This document shows positions 63,762 to 64,000 of a DNA stretch of 64,000 nt, in pieces. The stretch covers positions 1 to 64,000 of the forward strand of contig JAKQLF010000351.1 in NCBI GenBank assembly GCA_029567325.1. The letters are read 5' to 3'. The stretch comes from Bacteroidota bacterium. GTDB taxonomy: Bacteria; Bacteroidota; Bacteroidia; Chitinophagales; Saprospiraceae. The notes below the pieces were generated by a model. The model searched no databases. It had not been told where the DNA came from and saw only the letters and a list, made by a program, of their open reading frames with translations. Position 1 is the stretch's first letter; each line of letters begins with the position of its first letter. Position numbers and translations under genes: made by a program.

Positions 63762-64000
63762 ATGAAAGTAATCAACATTCATAAAAGAATAATTGCTCAA
63801 CCAATTTCAGAAATTGGATTATTGCTCAATACATTGGCAACAGATAATGACCAAATTTTAGCTACTGATAAATGGCCAAGGATGAAATTGGATAATGGTT
63901 TGCACATAGGATCAAAAGGAGGGCACGGTCCAATTAAATATTTCGTTACCGATTATCAAATCAATAAATCCATTACATTTCAATTTGATATGACAGGATT
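63762..64000 (+). CDS. START/SRPBCC-like protein, cut by window edge
   Basis: ATG 63762 opens a frame that runs to the end of the window without a stop: MKVINIHKRIIAQPISEIGL and so on, with DKWPRMKLDNGLHIGSKGGHG. The alternation of strands and the KWPRMKLDNG..IGSKGGHGPI pattern resemble a Bacteroidota SRPBCC-type (START-fold) ligand-binding family. The C-terminal half is outside the window. Confidence 0.7.
   Translation, partial: MKVINIHKRIIAQPISEIGLLLNTLATDNDQILATDKWPRMKLDNGLHIGSKGGHGPIKYFVTDYQINKSITFQFDMTG

Noticed and set aside
1-64000. tRNA, rRNA or tmRNA genes
   Set aside because: I looked for T-loop and acceptor-stem patterns in the spacers and found none. A covariance-model scan would be decisive.

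Overview
The window is an AT-rich bacterial chromosome segment, almost certainly from a member of the Bacteroidota, probably close to Saprospiria or Chitinophagia. The evidence is a TonB-dependent receptor with an N-terminal carboxypeptidase-like domain paired with a DUF4249 lipoprotein, a second FecA-like receptor, two GLPGLI-family proteins, an IPTL-CTERM sorting signal, a LytS/LytTR pair, many lipoprotein signal peptides, and TAnnTTTG promoter elements. I found no rRNA, tRNA, CRISPR array, transposase or phage module. The genus-level placement is inference.

Layout. 0.3-5.4 kb (minus strand): M23-like lipoprotein, split-barrel flavin protein, esterase, and a KtrA/KtrB-type potassium uptake pair. 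6-9.1 kb: two cryptochrome/photolyase-family genes, one of which lacks the usual Fe-S cysteines. 9.3-12.4 kb: DUF4249 plus TonB receptor. 13-16.8 kb: two paralogous small outer-membrane barrels and a DUF6134-like protein, divergent from a LytS/LytTR two-component pair. 16.7-18.1 kb: a decaying locus with an AraC-type gene lacking its DNA-binding domain and a frameshifted short-chain dehydrogenase. 18.4-23.3 kb: FecA-like receptor with a promoter lying between two operator-like boxes, and a P-type ATPase. 23.9-30 kb: DUF3179, MFS transporter with an AhpD-like protein, DoxX, and a DUF885 peptidase. 30.1-37.5 kb: IPTL-CTERM gene interrupted by an in-frame TAG, thioredoxin-reductase-like flavoprotein, PxpA, PadR, Asp-box (sialidase-like) lipoprotein, M48 protease, and a second MFS transporter.

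37.9-48 kb: a large helicase-nuclease fusion, tandem GLPGLI genes, a YCII/ECF42-type sigma factor pair, a methyltransferase, and a GMC oxidoreductase with its small Tat-exported subunit. 49.5-52.7 kb: polytopic glycosyltransferase-like protein, SET-domain protein, KilA-N protein. 52.9-56.8 kb: an OmpR-type two-component system and an exported rubrerythrin-like lipoprotein (frameshifted before its rubredoxin-like tail), flanked by two paralogous DUF2231 membrane proteins. 57.1-58.2 kb: a CDI-type immunity gene and a companion without a toxin. 58.4-64 kb: a large glycosidase lipoprotein, VOC, DUF202, pirin, a TRIC-type channel, and a START-like gene cut by the window edge.

The most unusual features are outside the genes. 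At least five intergenic spacers (about 12.6-12.9, 23.3-23.9, 41.0-41.5, 49.2-49.5 and 58.2-58.4 kb) are packed with degenerate short-word tandem repeats and hairpin repeats, and several sequence families are shared among them. Four genes (AraC-like, SDR, IPTL-CTERM, rubrerythrin-like) look broken. The DUF2231/two-component/rubrerythrin block is the best candidate for an undescribed functional module.
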